A stretch of 64,000 nt of DNA. It comes from Amphibacillus jilinensis Y1. GTDB lineage: Bacteria; Bacillota; Bacilli; Bacillales; Amphibacillaceae. The notes beneath the pieces were generated by a model. That model saw only the letters and a program-made list of their open reading frames with translations. It made no database searches and had not been told where the DNA came from. The stretch is from positions 232,728 to 296,727 of the forward strand of contig NZ_JH976434.1 in assembly GCF_000306965.1 (NCBI RefSeq), in the 5' to 3' direction. The translations under genes and the position numbers were made by a program. Positions 31,742 to 38,475 of this stretch are shown here, one piece after another; positions within the stretch are counted from its first letter, which is position 1, and the number at the start of each line of letters is the position of its first letter.

Positions 31742-32410
31742 TTATAAAGGTCTCCATGCTCCTACCCACTTCTTTGCCTCGTTAAAGTCTACACGTTTAA
31801 CGTCGCGATAACCTGGAGCATGGAACGCTCTTCTCATCTGACTATATATAGCCGAGTACAGCTGGCCTTTTGTTTCAAGCGCACCTGTGACTCCATCTTT
31901 CCACAATGTTTCAATCCGCTTCTTCACTGCGTGATTCAAAGAGACTGCTTGTCCATGGTTAAGTGTTAGTTCATCATCAAACTTCTTAGCCAGCTTATTA
32001 ACTTGCCCCTCAACTTTATCTATCCGTTTATCAGATTCAATCGATAATTGCATAGCAGCTACTAACTGTTCACGTTCTGTTAATAGTTTAGGTTGTTTAA
32101 GTTCTTCTTCCATTTGATTAAAAGCTTTAATATACATTTCTTTGTATTCGGCTGATTTTTTTCCCGTATAGCCAAAAATCAAAAATGATAATCCGTCACG
32201 CTTGATCAAAAATTTCTTATACTTTCGATTTCCATCATCTAGATAATCGATCTCCACAAAATTGTGGAGATGAAATTCATCAGTACACTCCAAATTTCGT
32301 ATGTCCCTCAAAACAGAATCGTGTCTTTTTTCAAATACTCTAGCAACCGTTACACTATCTGTAACGACTTGATCATTCTTTATAAAAACAAGTTCATTCA
32401 ATTTCTTCAC
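31742..32410 (-). CDS. Rha-type phage regulatory protein with ORF6C domain
   Basis: A 222-residue protein. The N-terminal Rha domain shows VTDSVTVARVFEKRHDSVLR, IRNLECTDEFHLHNFVEIDY, and GLSFLIFGYTGKKSAEYKEM. The C-terminal ORF6C-like domain has LNHGQAVSLNHAVKKRIETL and LYSAIYSQMRRAFHAPGYRD. Rha proteins are antirepressor-like or early regulators of temperate phages. A terminator hairpin (32430-32457) lies directly upstream, so it may have its own promoter or need antitermination. Confidence 0.9.
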   Translation of the reverse strand: MKKLNELVFIKNDQVVTDSVTVARVFEKRHDSVLRDIRNLECTDEFHLHNFVEIDYLDDGNRKYKKFLIKRDGLSFLIFGYTGKKSAEYKEMYIKAFNQMEEELKQPKLLTEREQLVAAMQLSIESDKRIDKVEGQVNKLAKKFDDELTLNHGQAVSLNHAVKKRIETLWKDGVTGALETKGQLYSAIYSQMRRAFHAPGYRDVKRVDFNEAKKWVGAWRPL

Positions 32411-32429
32411 CTCTTTGTTGAATTTTTAA

Positions 32430-32457
32430 AAGGAGCTGATTAGTCTATCAACTCCTT
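32430..32457 (-). terminator. Terminator within early operon
   Basis: An 11-bp stem with one wobble (AAGGAGTTGAT / ATCAGCTCCTT, 6-nt loop) ends in TTTT on the minus strand, between the 235-residue gene and the Rha gene. It could act as an early-to-middle switch. Confidence 0.7.
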
Positions 32458-32463
32458 ATTTTG

Positions 32464-33171
32464 TTATGCAATAATATGAACAGTTCCCGCTTCAATTAGT
32501 TCAGCTAATTCTTTAGTTAAGTGATCTTTTATGTTATCCATCGCCTCCAGTTGCCAAGCTCCACCATCGGCTGCAAATAAAGCACATTCGCCACCATCTC
32601 GCATCCGCAAAACAAAATTGGATTCGGGTTGTTCGACTTCTGTGAAAGTACGGTACGGAGCAAGTAAAACAGGGTTAGGCACCTTAACGTCTGCGACAGT
32701 TGCTACACCAACCTTCGCTGATACAGATTGACTGACGCCATCATCACCAATTTGACGGACATTCTCTTCTCTAATATTGCCGACCACTTTCAATACAAGA
32801 TCTCGATCATCTGTTTGTACAAAAGTTGATTGTAACTTAATGTTGAATGGTTCAGCTTCATAGTAACTATCAAAACGAAAAGTAGGTACAAATGCCTCAG
32901 CAACAAGCCATTTATTTCGTTCCGAATTGAAATTTGTTCTGGATAGAACCTCAACCGTTTCCGGATCTTTCACGTGGATAAGCACATCATCAAGCATGTC
33001 ATAATTCTGTTTTAAGTAATCAATCAAACCCGATAAACTTTGCACACGAAGCGGATTTACAAGCGGTTCCTTGATTAGATGCATTGACCCTGTTGCGTAT
33101 TCTTGTCCATTAACCTGTACAACTCTTTTATTGCCTAACTCTACTAAGTATTTAAGTGCATCTTTTATCAT
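32464..33171 (-). CDS. Conserved-looking phage early protein, unknown
   Basis: A 235-residue protein: SLSGLIDYLKQNYDMLDDVL, ETVEVLSRTNFNSERNKWLV, VPNPVLLAPYRTFTEVEQPE, FVLRMRDGGECALFAADGG. The layout recalls the DUF2303-type proteins of other phages, which also have a Leu-rich N-terminal helix and a late TF-E-V-x-QP segment, but I cannot confirm homology by eye. It shares its first base with the stop of the next gene and sits in the early operon before Rha. Confidence 0.75.
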   Translation of the reverse strand: MIKDALKYLVELGNKRVVQVNGQEYATGSMHLIKEPLVNPLRVQSLSGLIDYLKQNYDMLDDVLIHVKDPETVEVLSRTNFNSERNKWLVAEAFVPTFRFDSYYEAEPFNIKLQSTFVQTDDRDLVLKVVGNIREENVRQIGDDGVSQSVSAKVGVATVADVKVPNPVLLAPYRTFTEVEQPESNFVLRMRDGGECALFAADGGAWQLEAMDNIKDHLTKELAELIEAGTVHIIA

Positions 33172-33557
33172 TATTTAGTTCCTCCTTGTTTTTGAAGATC
33201 AACAACGTTTTCCCCGCGATCATCCTTCAATTCTCCAGTCTCATAATCCAAATAAGTCTGCCCTTTCGCTCCACTTTTAAGTTCTGCTGCTGTTGCTTTG
33301 CCGTTTTCATCTTTATCCAAAATGAGCGATGACGACACGGCATTACGTGGTGCTACTGTTGACTTAACTTCGACCAAAACATTGGTAAGTTGCAACCTGT
33401 CATCCGCTTGTAGCGTTAGATTAATAGCAATCTTCCGCTTCTTAGTTGGATCAGTATTTGGATCTGCTATGTTGTCCAACACTTTCAATAGTTCATGATT
33501 AAACTGTTCAGCTAAAGCCCCATCAGCAAAATCATTTAAATCAACTATATTTCGCAT
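33171..33557 (-). CDS. Phage protein commonly labelled 'replication terminator protein'
   Basis: A 128-residue protein; ATG 33557 after AGGTGG was chosen. The segments VDLNDFADGALAEQFNHELL and NIADPNTDPTKKRKIAINLT are highly conserved in many Firmicute phages, where the family carries the label replication terminator protein. That label lacks clear experimental support as far as I know. The C-terminus is charged with KGQTYLDYETGELKDD. It is probably involved in early DNA metabolism together with the next gene, with which it overlaps. Confidence 0.8.
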   Translation of the reverse strand: MRNIVDLNDFADGALAEQFNHELLKVLDNIADPNTDPTKKRKIAINLTLQADDRLQLTNVLVEVKSTVAPRNAVSSSLILDKDENGKATAAELKSGAKGQTYLDYETGELKDDRGENVVDLQKQGGTK

Positions 33558-33626
33558 TTCTCTTTTCCACCTTTCCTGATATAATGTTGCTAACATCTTT
33601 TCTCAGTGATTCGCAATTCAAGCGGA

Positions 33627-33767
33627 TCACTTTTTTTGCGTTTCTCTTAAAAAACAGTTGATTGTACAGTAATGATCGGGACCATGTTGCCAAGCTATTT
33701 GACCTTTATAGATAAATGATTCACATTTAGGATCTGCACATATATCAACTAATTCTTTAACTTTCAT
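33627..33767 (-). CDS. 46-aa Cys/His-containing phage microprotein
   Basis: A small frame from ATG 33767 preceded by GGGGTGAGAGAG. Four Cys residues (VDICADPKCESF and HYCTINCFL) and two His could bind zinc. It ends with a basic LRETQKK. No family is recognised; the ribosome site and compact packing support it. Confidence 0.6.
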   Translation of the reverse strand: MKVKELVDICADPKCESFIYKGQIAWQHGPDHYCTINCFLRETQKK

Positions 33768-33772
33768 CTCTC

Positions 33773-33853
33773 TCACCCCTCTGAATACCTTTTAAGTAGC
33801 TGAATTTTTTGATAGATTCTTAGATTCATCCAAAACTTTGGTTTAATGTTCAA
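33773..33853 (-). CDS. Possible 26-aa basic microprotein
   Basis: A TTG at 33853, eight bases after GGAGG, opens a 26-residue basic frame (FWMNLRIYQKIQLLKRYSEG). It overlaps the stop of the preceding gene. Evidence is limited to the ribosome site and coupling. Confidence 0.35.
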   Translation of the reverse strand: MNIKPKFWMNLRIYQKIQLLKRYSEG

Positions 33854-34112
33854 AACGGTCCCTCCTTACTCCAGTGTTTATTTGAAAAGATGCCTCAAGA
33901 TCACGTTTGATTTTTTTAGTTCGTAAAGCTTTTACAACCTCCACATGGTGTAATATGTTATAAGCAGCTAATTCAGCTTCTCTCATATCTTCAGCACTTC
34001 CAGACAATAGTTTGTCTATTGTCATGATTGATAAACTATGCATTGTATTAATTGATCGATTTAACATTTCAAAATCTTCACTGAGATAATTCTCATAGAT
34101 TTCATTTGCCAT
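33843..34112 (-). CDS. Small helical phage protein, unknown
   Basis: An 89-residue protein (YENYLSEDFEMLNRSINTMH; DMREAELAAYNILHHVEVVK; ASFQINTGVRRDRFEH). It starts at an ATG with GAGAGGTGAACAATAA upstream. It is predicted all-helical. No family is recognised. It belongs to the run of tiny early genes after the Cro-like regulators. Confidence 0.65.
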   Translation of the reverse strand: MANEIYENYLSEDFEMLNRSINTMHSLSIMTIDKLLSGSAEDMREAELAAYNILHHVEVVKALRTKKIKRDLEASFQINTGVRRDRFEH

Positions 34113-34232
34113 TTATTGTTCACCTCTCTTTTCAGCTAGTACGTGAGCTTTATAGCCTAACCACATGGTTGTGGTAATCGTTAGGCATGATAATACGATT
34201 AGCGTTAGTAGGCCATGTCTAAGCAATTCCAT
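34113..34232 (-). CDS. 39-aa single-helix membrane microprotein
   Basis: A frame whose ATG overlaps the previous stop (TAATG). Sequence MELLRHGLLTLIVLSCLTIT continues into TTMWLGYKAHV and a charged tail, forming one membrane helix. It is not recognised; small membrane proteins of phage early operons can affect host division or superinfection. Confidence 0.55.
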   Translation of the reverse strand: MELLRHGLLTLIVLSCLTITTTMWLGYKAHVLAEKRGEQ

Positions 34233-34465
34233 TAATTCCACCTCGCATTACTAACTTGCTTGTACAATTCCATGACATCCGGATAAGCCTGTTTAAAAGC
34301 TTCGATACGTAAAACACCTATAAGTGGTATTTGATAAGCTCTTTCCATATCCGTCATTAATGCGACCAGACGGTAGCCTTTAATAGTACTGTTCTCACAT
34401 TGAATAATTTCTTCATATCGCTCCTGGTGCTTGGTTAACATTTTATCTGTTGTTAATGTTGTCAT
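34232..34465 (-). CDS. Small phage early protein, unknown
   Basis: A 77-residue protein (LTKHQERYEEIIQCENSTIK; GYRLVALMTDMERAYQIPLI; EAFKQAYPDVMELYKQVSNA). It overlaps the end of the upstream HTH gene. The pattern YQIPxxxxxxxEAFKxxYPxVxxLYxxVSxAR recurs in Firmicute phage early proteins of unknown role. Confidence 0.68.
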   Translation of the reverse strand: MTTLTTDKMLTKHQERYEEIIQCENSTIKGYRLVALMTDMERAYQIPLIGVLRIEAFKQAYPDVMELYKQVSNARWN

Positions 34466-34667
34466 TGTTTAGTGCCTCCTTCCAAAACAAGTCGTTTAAA
34501 GTACATCCAAATATTTTCGCAAGTCTAACCATTTCCGTTTGAGTGAAATCAGAAAGACCATTCTCTTTTCGGTAGTATGATTGCTTAGAAATCCCCAACT
34601 TTTCAGCTAGATCAACTTGCTTTAATTTTCTTTCTCGCCTTGCAACAAAAAGTGTTAAATTAGACAT
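34443..34667 (-). CDS. Cro/CI-type HTH regulator
   Basis: A 74-residue HTH_XRE protein. The helix-turn-helix is RRERKLKQVDLAEKLGISKQ followed by SYYRKENG, and the C-terminal MVRLAKIFGCTLNDLFWKE is the usual end. It probably regulates early genes; it is the second of three small HTH proteins of the immunity region. Confidence 0.9.
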   Translation of the reverse strand: MSNLTLFVARRERKLKQVDLAEKLGISKQSYYRKENGLSDFTQTEMVRLAKIFGCTLNDLFWKEALNNDNINNR

Positions 34668-34671
34668 GTTG

Positions 34672-34863
34672 TCACCTCGTTTCTATATCCAAGATCACGC
34701 ACAAATGCTTTAGATGATTCTGCGCTCTTGGACCATCTTTTTTTCCTCTTAGAACCTCGCCAAGATAGGCACTCGAAATACCGAGTTGCTCGGCTAAATC
34801 TTTTTGTTTTAAATTGCGTTTGAACATTTCTGATTTAATTAATGCCCGTGTGTCTAACGGCAT
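34672..34863 (-). CDS. Cro-like HTH protein
   Basis: A 63-residue HTH protein with KRNLKQKDLAEQLGISSAYL and GEVLRGKKDGPRAQNHLKHL. Size and position suggest a Cro-like lytic regulator. An AAGGAGGTAATTAAC ribosome site precedes its ATG. The palindrome CTATTAATAG (34904-34913) lies in the 65-bp gap to the divergent plus-strand gene and may be its operator. Confidence 0.85.
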   Translation of the reverse strand: MPLDTRALIKSEMFKRNLKQKDLAEQLGISSAYLGEVLRGKKDGPRAQNHLKHLCVILDIETR

Positions 34864-34928
34864 GTTAATTACCTCCTTTGTTCCTCCATGATTTTCTAGT
34901 AAACTATTAATAGATAGGAGGTGATTTT

Positions 34929-35225
34929 TTGAAACTAGAATCTTTATCGATTAAATTACTAAAGTACATGGTCAAACAGTACATTGAAAAAGAACGTGAT
35001 AGTTTTGCTCTTGAAGAATTTCAGAATCAAGCACCTGATTGCTCTGAATCTTTTATTAGTAAAGCTCTTGAATTACTTAAAACAGAAAATTATGTTTCTA
35101 TTCTCAGAGCAGAAGGTGTTGCTCTGTTTACAGCACTTACTGCAGAAGGTATTAAATTTAGTCAGAGTAACACATTCTTAAAAAAGACTCACGAAACGAT
35201 CAAGGAACTAAGATCGCTTATTTAA
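34929..35225 (+). CDS. Plus-strand small protein in immunity region, possible winged helix
   Basis: A 98-residue protein starting at TTG 34929 after AGGAGGTGA. IEKERDSFALEEFQNQAPDC, ESFISKALELLKTENYVSIL and LTAEGIKFSQSNTF resemble a winged helix-turn-helix with a C-terminal wing. It runs against the lytic direction, divergent from the Cro-like gene and convergent with the Tad2-like gene, whose 3' end it overlaps by 8 bp. No family is recognised. Rightward transcription over this stretch could interfere with leftward lytic transcription. Confidence 0.68.
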   Translation: MKLESLSIKLLKYMVKQYIEKERDSFALEEFQNQAPDCSESFISKALELLKTENYVSILRAEGVALFTALTAEGIKFSQSNTFLKKTHETIKELRSLI

Positions 35226-35433
35226 CTACAATCCAATCGTCCGCCATCAGGTCCTCAGCATTAGGATTCCAACACTTTGCAGAGGACTTCTTATCGTCTT
35301 TAACAAACACCTCACACCCCGAACTACTGTTAGTGGGCTTAATCTTCAATTCTGTAAAGTAAGAAGGTCCGCTCGACCTAGTTATGAACTTATTTTCTTC
35401 TAAAGCTGTAGTTGTAGCTTGCTGAATATCCAT
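35218..35433 (-). CDS. Tad2-like (DUF2829) protein, possible Thoeris anti-defence factor
   Basis: A 71-residue protein; ATG 35433 follows GAGGTGA and was preferred to an upstream ATG. The pattern MDIQQATTTALEENKFITRS, LKIKPTNSSSGCEVFV, KCWNPNAEDLMADDWIVV matches the DUF2829/Tad2 layout, in which the N-terminal helix, an R-S/W step and the C-terminal xDLxAxDWxVV are the conserved parts. Tad2 proteins sequester the cyclic ADP-ribose-type signal of Thoeris defence. The assignment is by pattern only. It would be the first leftward early gene, fitting an immediate-early counter-defence role. Confidence 0.6.
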   Translation of the reverse strand: MDIQQATTTALEENKFITRSSGPSYFTELKIKPTNSSSGCEVFVKDDKKSSAKCWNPNAEDLMADDWIVVK

Positions 35434-35475
35434 CTCCTTCACCTCACTTCCATACATATTTTTCATAAAAAGCTA

Positions 35476-35710
35476 TAAAGTTAGCTAAATGTTATTGACT
35501 ACAACTAAAAAATACATTAGTATATACCCATAGCTAAATAAGACTACTTAAAGCCTGTAATTATGCATTTATCAGCTCCCCGGCGTCAAAAATTGCATTT
35601 AGATAGGTCGTATTTTTTATTGTCTTTTTCAGCTAACTAAATAGCTTATGTACACTTTACTAAAAAATATTTTAGTTGTCAATAGTTTTTGCTAATATAT
35701 TATTTAGCTT
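35476..35710. promoter_or_regulatory. Lysogeny/lysis switch region with repeated operator TAGCTAAAT
   Basis: The 270-bp gap contains TTAGCTAAAT (35481-35490), TAGCTAAATA (35531-35540), a related AACTAAATAGCTTA (35634-35648) and the inverted copy TATTTAGCTT (35701-35710). The last overlaps the -10 of the repressor promoter: TTGTCA (35676-35681), 16 bp, TATTAT (35698-35703). A leftward -10 TATACT (35519-35524) has the second copy in its spacer. The arrangement fits CI control of both directions with autoregulation. Confidence 0.65.
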
Positions 35711-35737
35711 GTGTGCAAATCGAAAGGAATCGTTGAT

Positions 35738-36046
35738 ATGTCAACACTTGAGCGTGTAAAAGGTTTATGTAAATCAAGAGGGATTTCTGTAGCAAGATTA
35801 GAGGACGAGCTAAACATCCCCAAGAATACTATTTATCAATGGAATCGTATCTCTCCTAGTCTCGACAAAATAAAAGCTATCGCAGACTATTTTCAAGTGA
35901 GTGTAGACTACCTACTAGGTCGTACCGATCAAAAGAACCTCGACGAACCTGAAACAATAGCAGCGCACATGGATGATGATCTTTCCGAAGAAGAATTGGA
36001 AGATATTAAAAAATACATCCAATTCATTAAATCTAGACGAAATTGA
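35738..36046 (+). CDS. CI-like phage repressor, HTH_XRE
   Basis: A 102-residue repressor; ATG 35738 after GAAAGGA was chosen. The HTH is KSRGISVARLEDELNIPKNT followed by IYQWNRISPSLDKIKAIADY and VSVDYLLGRTD. The acidic C-terminus (DDDLSEEELEDIKKYIQF) may dimerise. There is no autocleavage (S24) domain, so induction cannot work by RecA-stimulated self-cleavage. The ImmA-like protein encoded 9 bp downstream is the likely antagonist. Confidence 0.92.
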   Translation: MSTLERVKGLCKSRGISVARLEDELNIPKNTIYQWNRISPSLDKIKAIADYFQVSVDYLLGRTDQKNLDEPETIAAHMDDDLSEEELEDIKKYIQFIKSRRN

Positions 36047-36055
36047 GGGAATTGA

Positions 36056-36511
36056 ATGTTGTATGAAGATTTAATCTCGAAGTATTCGCATTTAACTATT
36101 GAAGAGGTTCCAGATCTACCACAAGGGTTAGGTGGCCTATATTTCGACAACGTTATTTTATTGGACAAGTATAGAAATACAAGAGAAAAATACTGCCTTC
36201 TCACGGAAGAGCTTGGACACTATCACACGTCCGCTGGTGATATTACAGATCAATCGAAATTGGTTAACAGAAAACAAGAAGTGCGTGCGCGCTCATGGGG
36301 ATTTGAGAAGGCTATTCCACTTGAAAAAATCGTCCAAGCTTACAAAGCTCATGTAAAGAATAGGTTTGAACTAGCTGAATTTTTGGATGTAACTGAATCT
36401 TATCTTGAAGAAGCTTTAGAAAGATATATTCAGGTATATGGTATTTGTGTCAAATTTAAAAATTATGTAATCCGTTTTGATCCGTTAGGTGTAACTGAAA
36501 TGTTTATATGA
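36056..36511 (+). CDS. ImmA/IrrE-family metallopeptidase-like protein
   Basis: A 151-residue protein. The zinc motif is in YCLLTEELGHYHTSAGDITD: EELGHYH replaces the canonical HExxH by ExxxH, a form common among phage ImmA homologues. KEVRARSWGFEKAIPLEKIV and RFELAEFLDVTESYLEEALE follow as usual. In ICEBs1, ImmA cleaves the repressor ImmR during the SOS response. It is co-transcribed with the CI-like gene, so the same induction path is likely. Loss of the first His could affect catalysis. Confidence 0.85.
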   Translation: MLYEDLISKYSHLTIEEVPDLPQGLGGLYFDNVILLDKYRNTREKYCLLTEELGHYHTSAGDITDQSKLVNRKQEVRARSWGFEKAIPLEKIVQAYKAHVKNRFELAEFLDVTESYLEEALERYIQVYGICVKFKNYVIRFDPLGVTEMFI

Positions 36512-36526
36512 TAGGAGGTGCTCACT

Positions 36527-36790
36527 GTGAAAATAGGTTATCGAAAGCCGAGTATAAAGAAGTCAGTCAAGGCAAGAACGACTGGAAGAGCCAAAAGAAC
36601 GGTTAAGAAAGCTGTTGTACCTGGTTACGGTAAGAAAGGTATGGGCTGGGTTAAAGATCCCAAACGCGCAGCTTATAACAAAGTCTATAATAAAACAACC
36701 AGGTCTGTTTATAACAATAAAGGGTGTGGCTGTTTAATTTTCTTGATCGCTTCAGTAACTATGTTCACTGCATTTATGATACTGCTTTAA
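36527..36790 (+). CDS. Small basic protein with C-terminal membrane helix
   Basis: An 87-residue protein starting at GTG 36527 after AGGAGGTGCTCACT. A strongly basic N-terminus (KIGYRKPSIKKSVKARTTGR; AKRTVKKAV) and Gly/Tyr-rich middle (YGKKGMGWVKDPKRAAYNKV) precede one membrane helix (CLIFLIASVTMFTAFMILL). Proteins of this kind recur between repressor/ImmA and integrase in Firmicute phages; no function is assigned. Expression in the lysogen is likely. Confidence 0.75.
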   Translation: MKIGYRKPSIKKSVKARTTGRAKRTVKKAVVPGYGKKGMGWVKDPKRAAYNKVYNKTTRSVYNNKGCGCLIFLIASVTMFTAFMILL

Positions 36791-36810
36791 AATTTTTTAA
36801 CCTCATGACA

Positions 36811-36822
36811 GAACAAATGTTC
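36811..36822. promoter_or_regulatory. LexA-type box upstream of integrase
   Basis: GAACAAATGTTC fits the Bacillus LexA core GAAC-RNRY-GTTC exactly. It lies 27 bp before the integrase ATG, downstream of a weak TTCACT/TAAAAT promoter-like pair at the end of the preceding gene. Confidence 0.6.
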
Positions 36823-36848
36823 TAATATTTGAAAGGAGATATGTAGTT

Positions 36849-37937
36849 ATGACAGTGTATAAAGATAAAAAGCGTGGTACCTATTATTACAGCGCGATTG
36901 TAGACTTACCCAATGGAGAACGAAAACGGTACATGAAAAGAGGTTTTAAAACTAAGAAAGAGGCTAAGAATGCCGAAATTGAATTTCTCTATAACTTTGA
37001 GGTCGAAGATGAAGAGAACCTGTCATTCGGTCAAATTGCTGATATGTACTTAAGTTGGTATAAGAAACGGAGAAAAGCATCCTCATACACGAAAATTGAG
37101 AGCATTGTCAGGGTTCACCTAATGCCACGCTTTGAGCATAAAAAAATAAAAGACATTATCAAAAGAGACATTGTAAGGTTCCACGATCACTTGCTAGATC
37201 ATTTATCTGTTGTAAGTGCTAAGAAAGTTCATACTGTTTTATCGGCGGTGTTGAATTATGCCATTAGCTTGGAGTATTTAAGAGTAAATGTCGCTAGGGA
37301 AGTTGGAAACATTGATATTAAAGTCAGCAAGAACATTGATTTTTGGACGATAGATGAGTTTAAGGAGTTTATAGCTGTTGTTGATGACCTCATGTTTCAG
37401 ACGTTTTTCATGGTGTTGTTTTATGGTGGTTTACGAAAAGGCGAGGCTTTAGCTTTAACTTGGAATGACATTGATTTTGACAATAATATAATCGACATAA
37501 ATAAAACCGTATATCACGGTCGTATAACATCACCTAAAAACGAGTCATCTGTGCGCAAAATAAAAATGCCCCAACACACCATGAACTTACTTGGTGAATT
37601 GAAGCTACAATCTAAAATTAAAATGGATTATGTAGTTTTTGGTACGTTTAAAGATCACATTGCCCACACAACCATAGATAGGTATTTTCATCAATACATC
37701 GAACAAGTAGAAGTTAAACGTATTCGTATACACGATTTCAGACACTCTCACGCGTCTTATTTAATTAGTTTAGGCAATGACATCCAGATTGTCAGTAAGC
37801 GCCTAGGACATGCTAATACGTCCACCACATACGACATCTATAGTCATCTCTATCCAAATGCAGAAGATGATGCAATTGCACAAATGGAAGAAGATTTCAA
37901 ACCTGCAAGCGTGGTGAAAATTAGTGATTATAAATAA
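36849..37937 (+). CDS. int: Tyrosine integrase
   Basis: A 362-residue site-specific recombinase. The N-terminal AP2-like arm-binding domain (1-45) has YYYSAIVDLPNGERKRYMKR. The core-binding SAM-like domain spans ~55-150. Catalytic residues are Arg196 (YGGLRKGEAL), His295/Arg298 (HDFRHSH), His321 (LGHANTSTT) and Tyr331 (DIYSHL). AAAGGAG precedes the ATG. It should integrate and excise the phage at the 3' end of ssrA. The adjoining LexA-type box suggests SOS-linked expression. No obvious excisionase gene was recognised. Confidence 0.97.
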   Translation: MTVYKDKKRGTYYYSAIVDLPNGERKRYMKRGFKTKKEAKNAEIEFLYNFEVEDEENLSFGQIADMYLSWYKKRRKASSYTKIESIVRVHLMPRFEHKKIKDIIKRDIVRFHDHLLDHLSVVSAKKVHTVLSAVLNYAISLEYLRVNVAREVGNIDIKVSKNIDFWTIDEFKEFIAVVDDLMFQTFFMVLFYGGLRKGEALALTWNDIDFDNNIIDINKTVYHGRITSPKNESSVRKIKMPQHTMNLLGELKLQSKIKMDYVVFGTFKDHIAHTTIDRYFHQYIEQVEVKRIRIHDFRHSHASYLISLGNDIQIVSKRLGHANTSTTYDIYSHLYPNAEDDAIAQMEEDFKPASVVKISDYK

Positions 37938-37973
37938 AAAAATCCACACTCAAATAAGTGTTTTTCGTGAAAA

Positions 37974-37994
37974 GTGTATCACAAAGTGTATCAC
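37974..37994 (+). repeat. Direct repeat, possible integrase arm sites
   Basis: GTGTATCAC occurs twice (37974-37982 and 37986-37994) in the 97-bp gap between integrase stop and ssrA. Short direct repeats beside the attachment core are typical of integrase arm sites. Confidence 0.55.
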
Positions 37995-38034
37995 GAAAAT
38001 ATGAACCTTACTCCCCCAAGGGTTTTAGGCTTAT

Positions 38035-38070
38035 TGGTGGAGACGGTGGGAGTCGAACCCACGTCCAGAG
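38035..38070. other. Attachment site region (prophage-host junction) in ssrA 3' end
   Basis: The 3' end of the tmRNA, including the T-arm stem-loop and CCA, is intact and directly faces the integrase gene. Phages using ssrA restore the gene end with their own copy. The exact core cannot be defined without the other junction. Confidence 0.65.
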
Positions 38071-38397
38071 ATATTGCCACTCAAGCTTCTACGTGTGTAG
38101 TTGATTTATTTATATTTCGCTATCTATTCAGCCAACCAACAGGCTTCCTAGTAGCTAGTCTGATTGTTCTCTTCTTGATTTCCTCAGACGGAGGAAATCA
38201 AGCGTATCCCGCTTAAGTTGAGACCCTAACCCTAGCACACGGGTGATGCTAAGAAGGATCCTTTAGAACTGCTTAGGCAGCTGCTAAAGAGAAATTATTT
38301 TCTTTGCCAGTTATTATTGGCGGTTAACGTTTTACGAGCCGTAACCTCGACACGCGACTTGAGCTCAATCTACCCCTGTCGAATCCGTAACGTCCCC
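38035..38397 (-). ncRNA. ssrA: tmRNA
   Basis: A complete one-piece tmRNA of about 363 nt. The 5' end GGGGACGTTACGGATTCGAC and the 3' end with GTGGGTTCGACTCCCAC T-arm and encoded CCA form the tRNA-like part. The tag frame is at 38273-38308 and encodes GKENNFSLAAA then TAA. Tags ending in LAAA are known in Oceanobacillus-like Bacillaceae. It rescues stalled ribosomes together with SmpB, encoded just upstream. The 3' end also serves as the prophage attachment site. Confidence 0.97.
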
Positions 38398-38475
38398 ATT
38401 AAATAGGAACAAAACGTTACAGGCTCAAGTAAAATGAGCGATAATAATTATTTAATTGTTTCGTTTTGCTACTCT

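Larger units (their letters stand above)
1..38035. mobile_element. Prophage (siphovirus, HK97-type head) inserted at ssrA; left end outside window
   Basis: All genes from the left edge up to the integrase (ends 37937) form a standard temperate siphophage: lysis, tail, head, packaging, late control, replication, lysogeny and integrase. The integrase gene ends about 100 bp from the 3' end of the host tmRNA gene, a classic phage attachment site. Most genes lie on the minus strand; repressor, ImmA-like, membrane protein and integrase genes are on the plus strand. No interrupted structural gene was seen, so the element could be functional. The left boundary and the second attachment site are beyond position 1. 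Confidence 0.93.

Noticed and set aside
37974..38216. 80-aa plus-strand frame across the tmRNA
   Set aside because: It runs antisense through ssrA and has no ribosome site.
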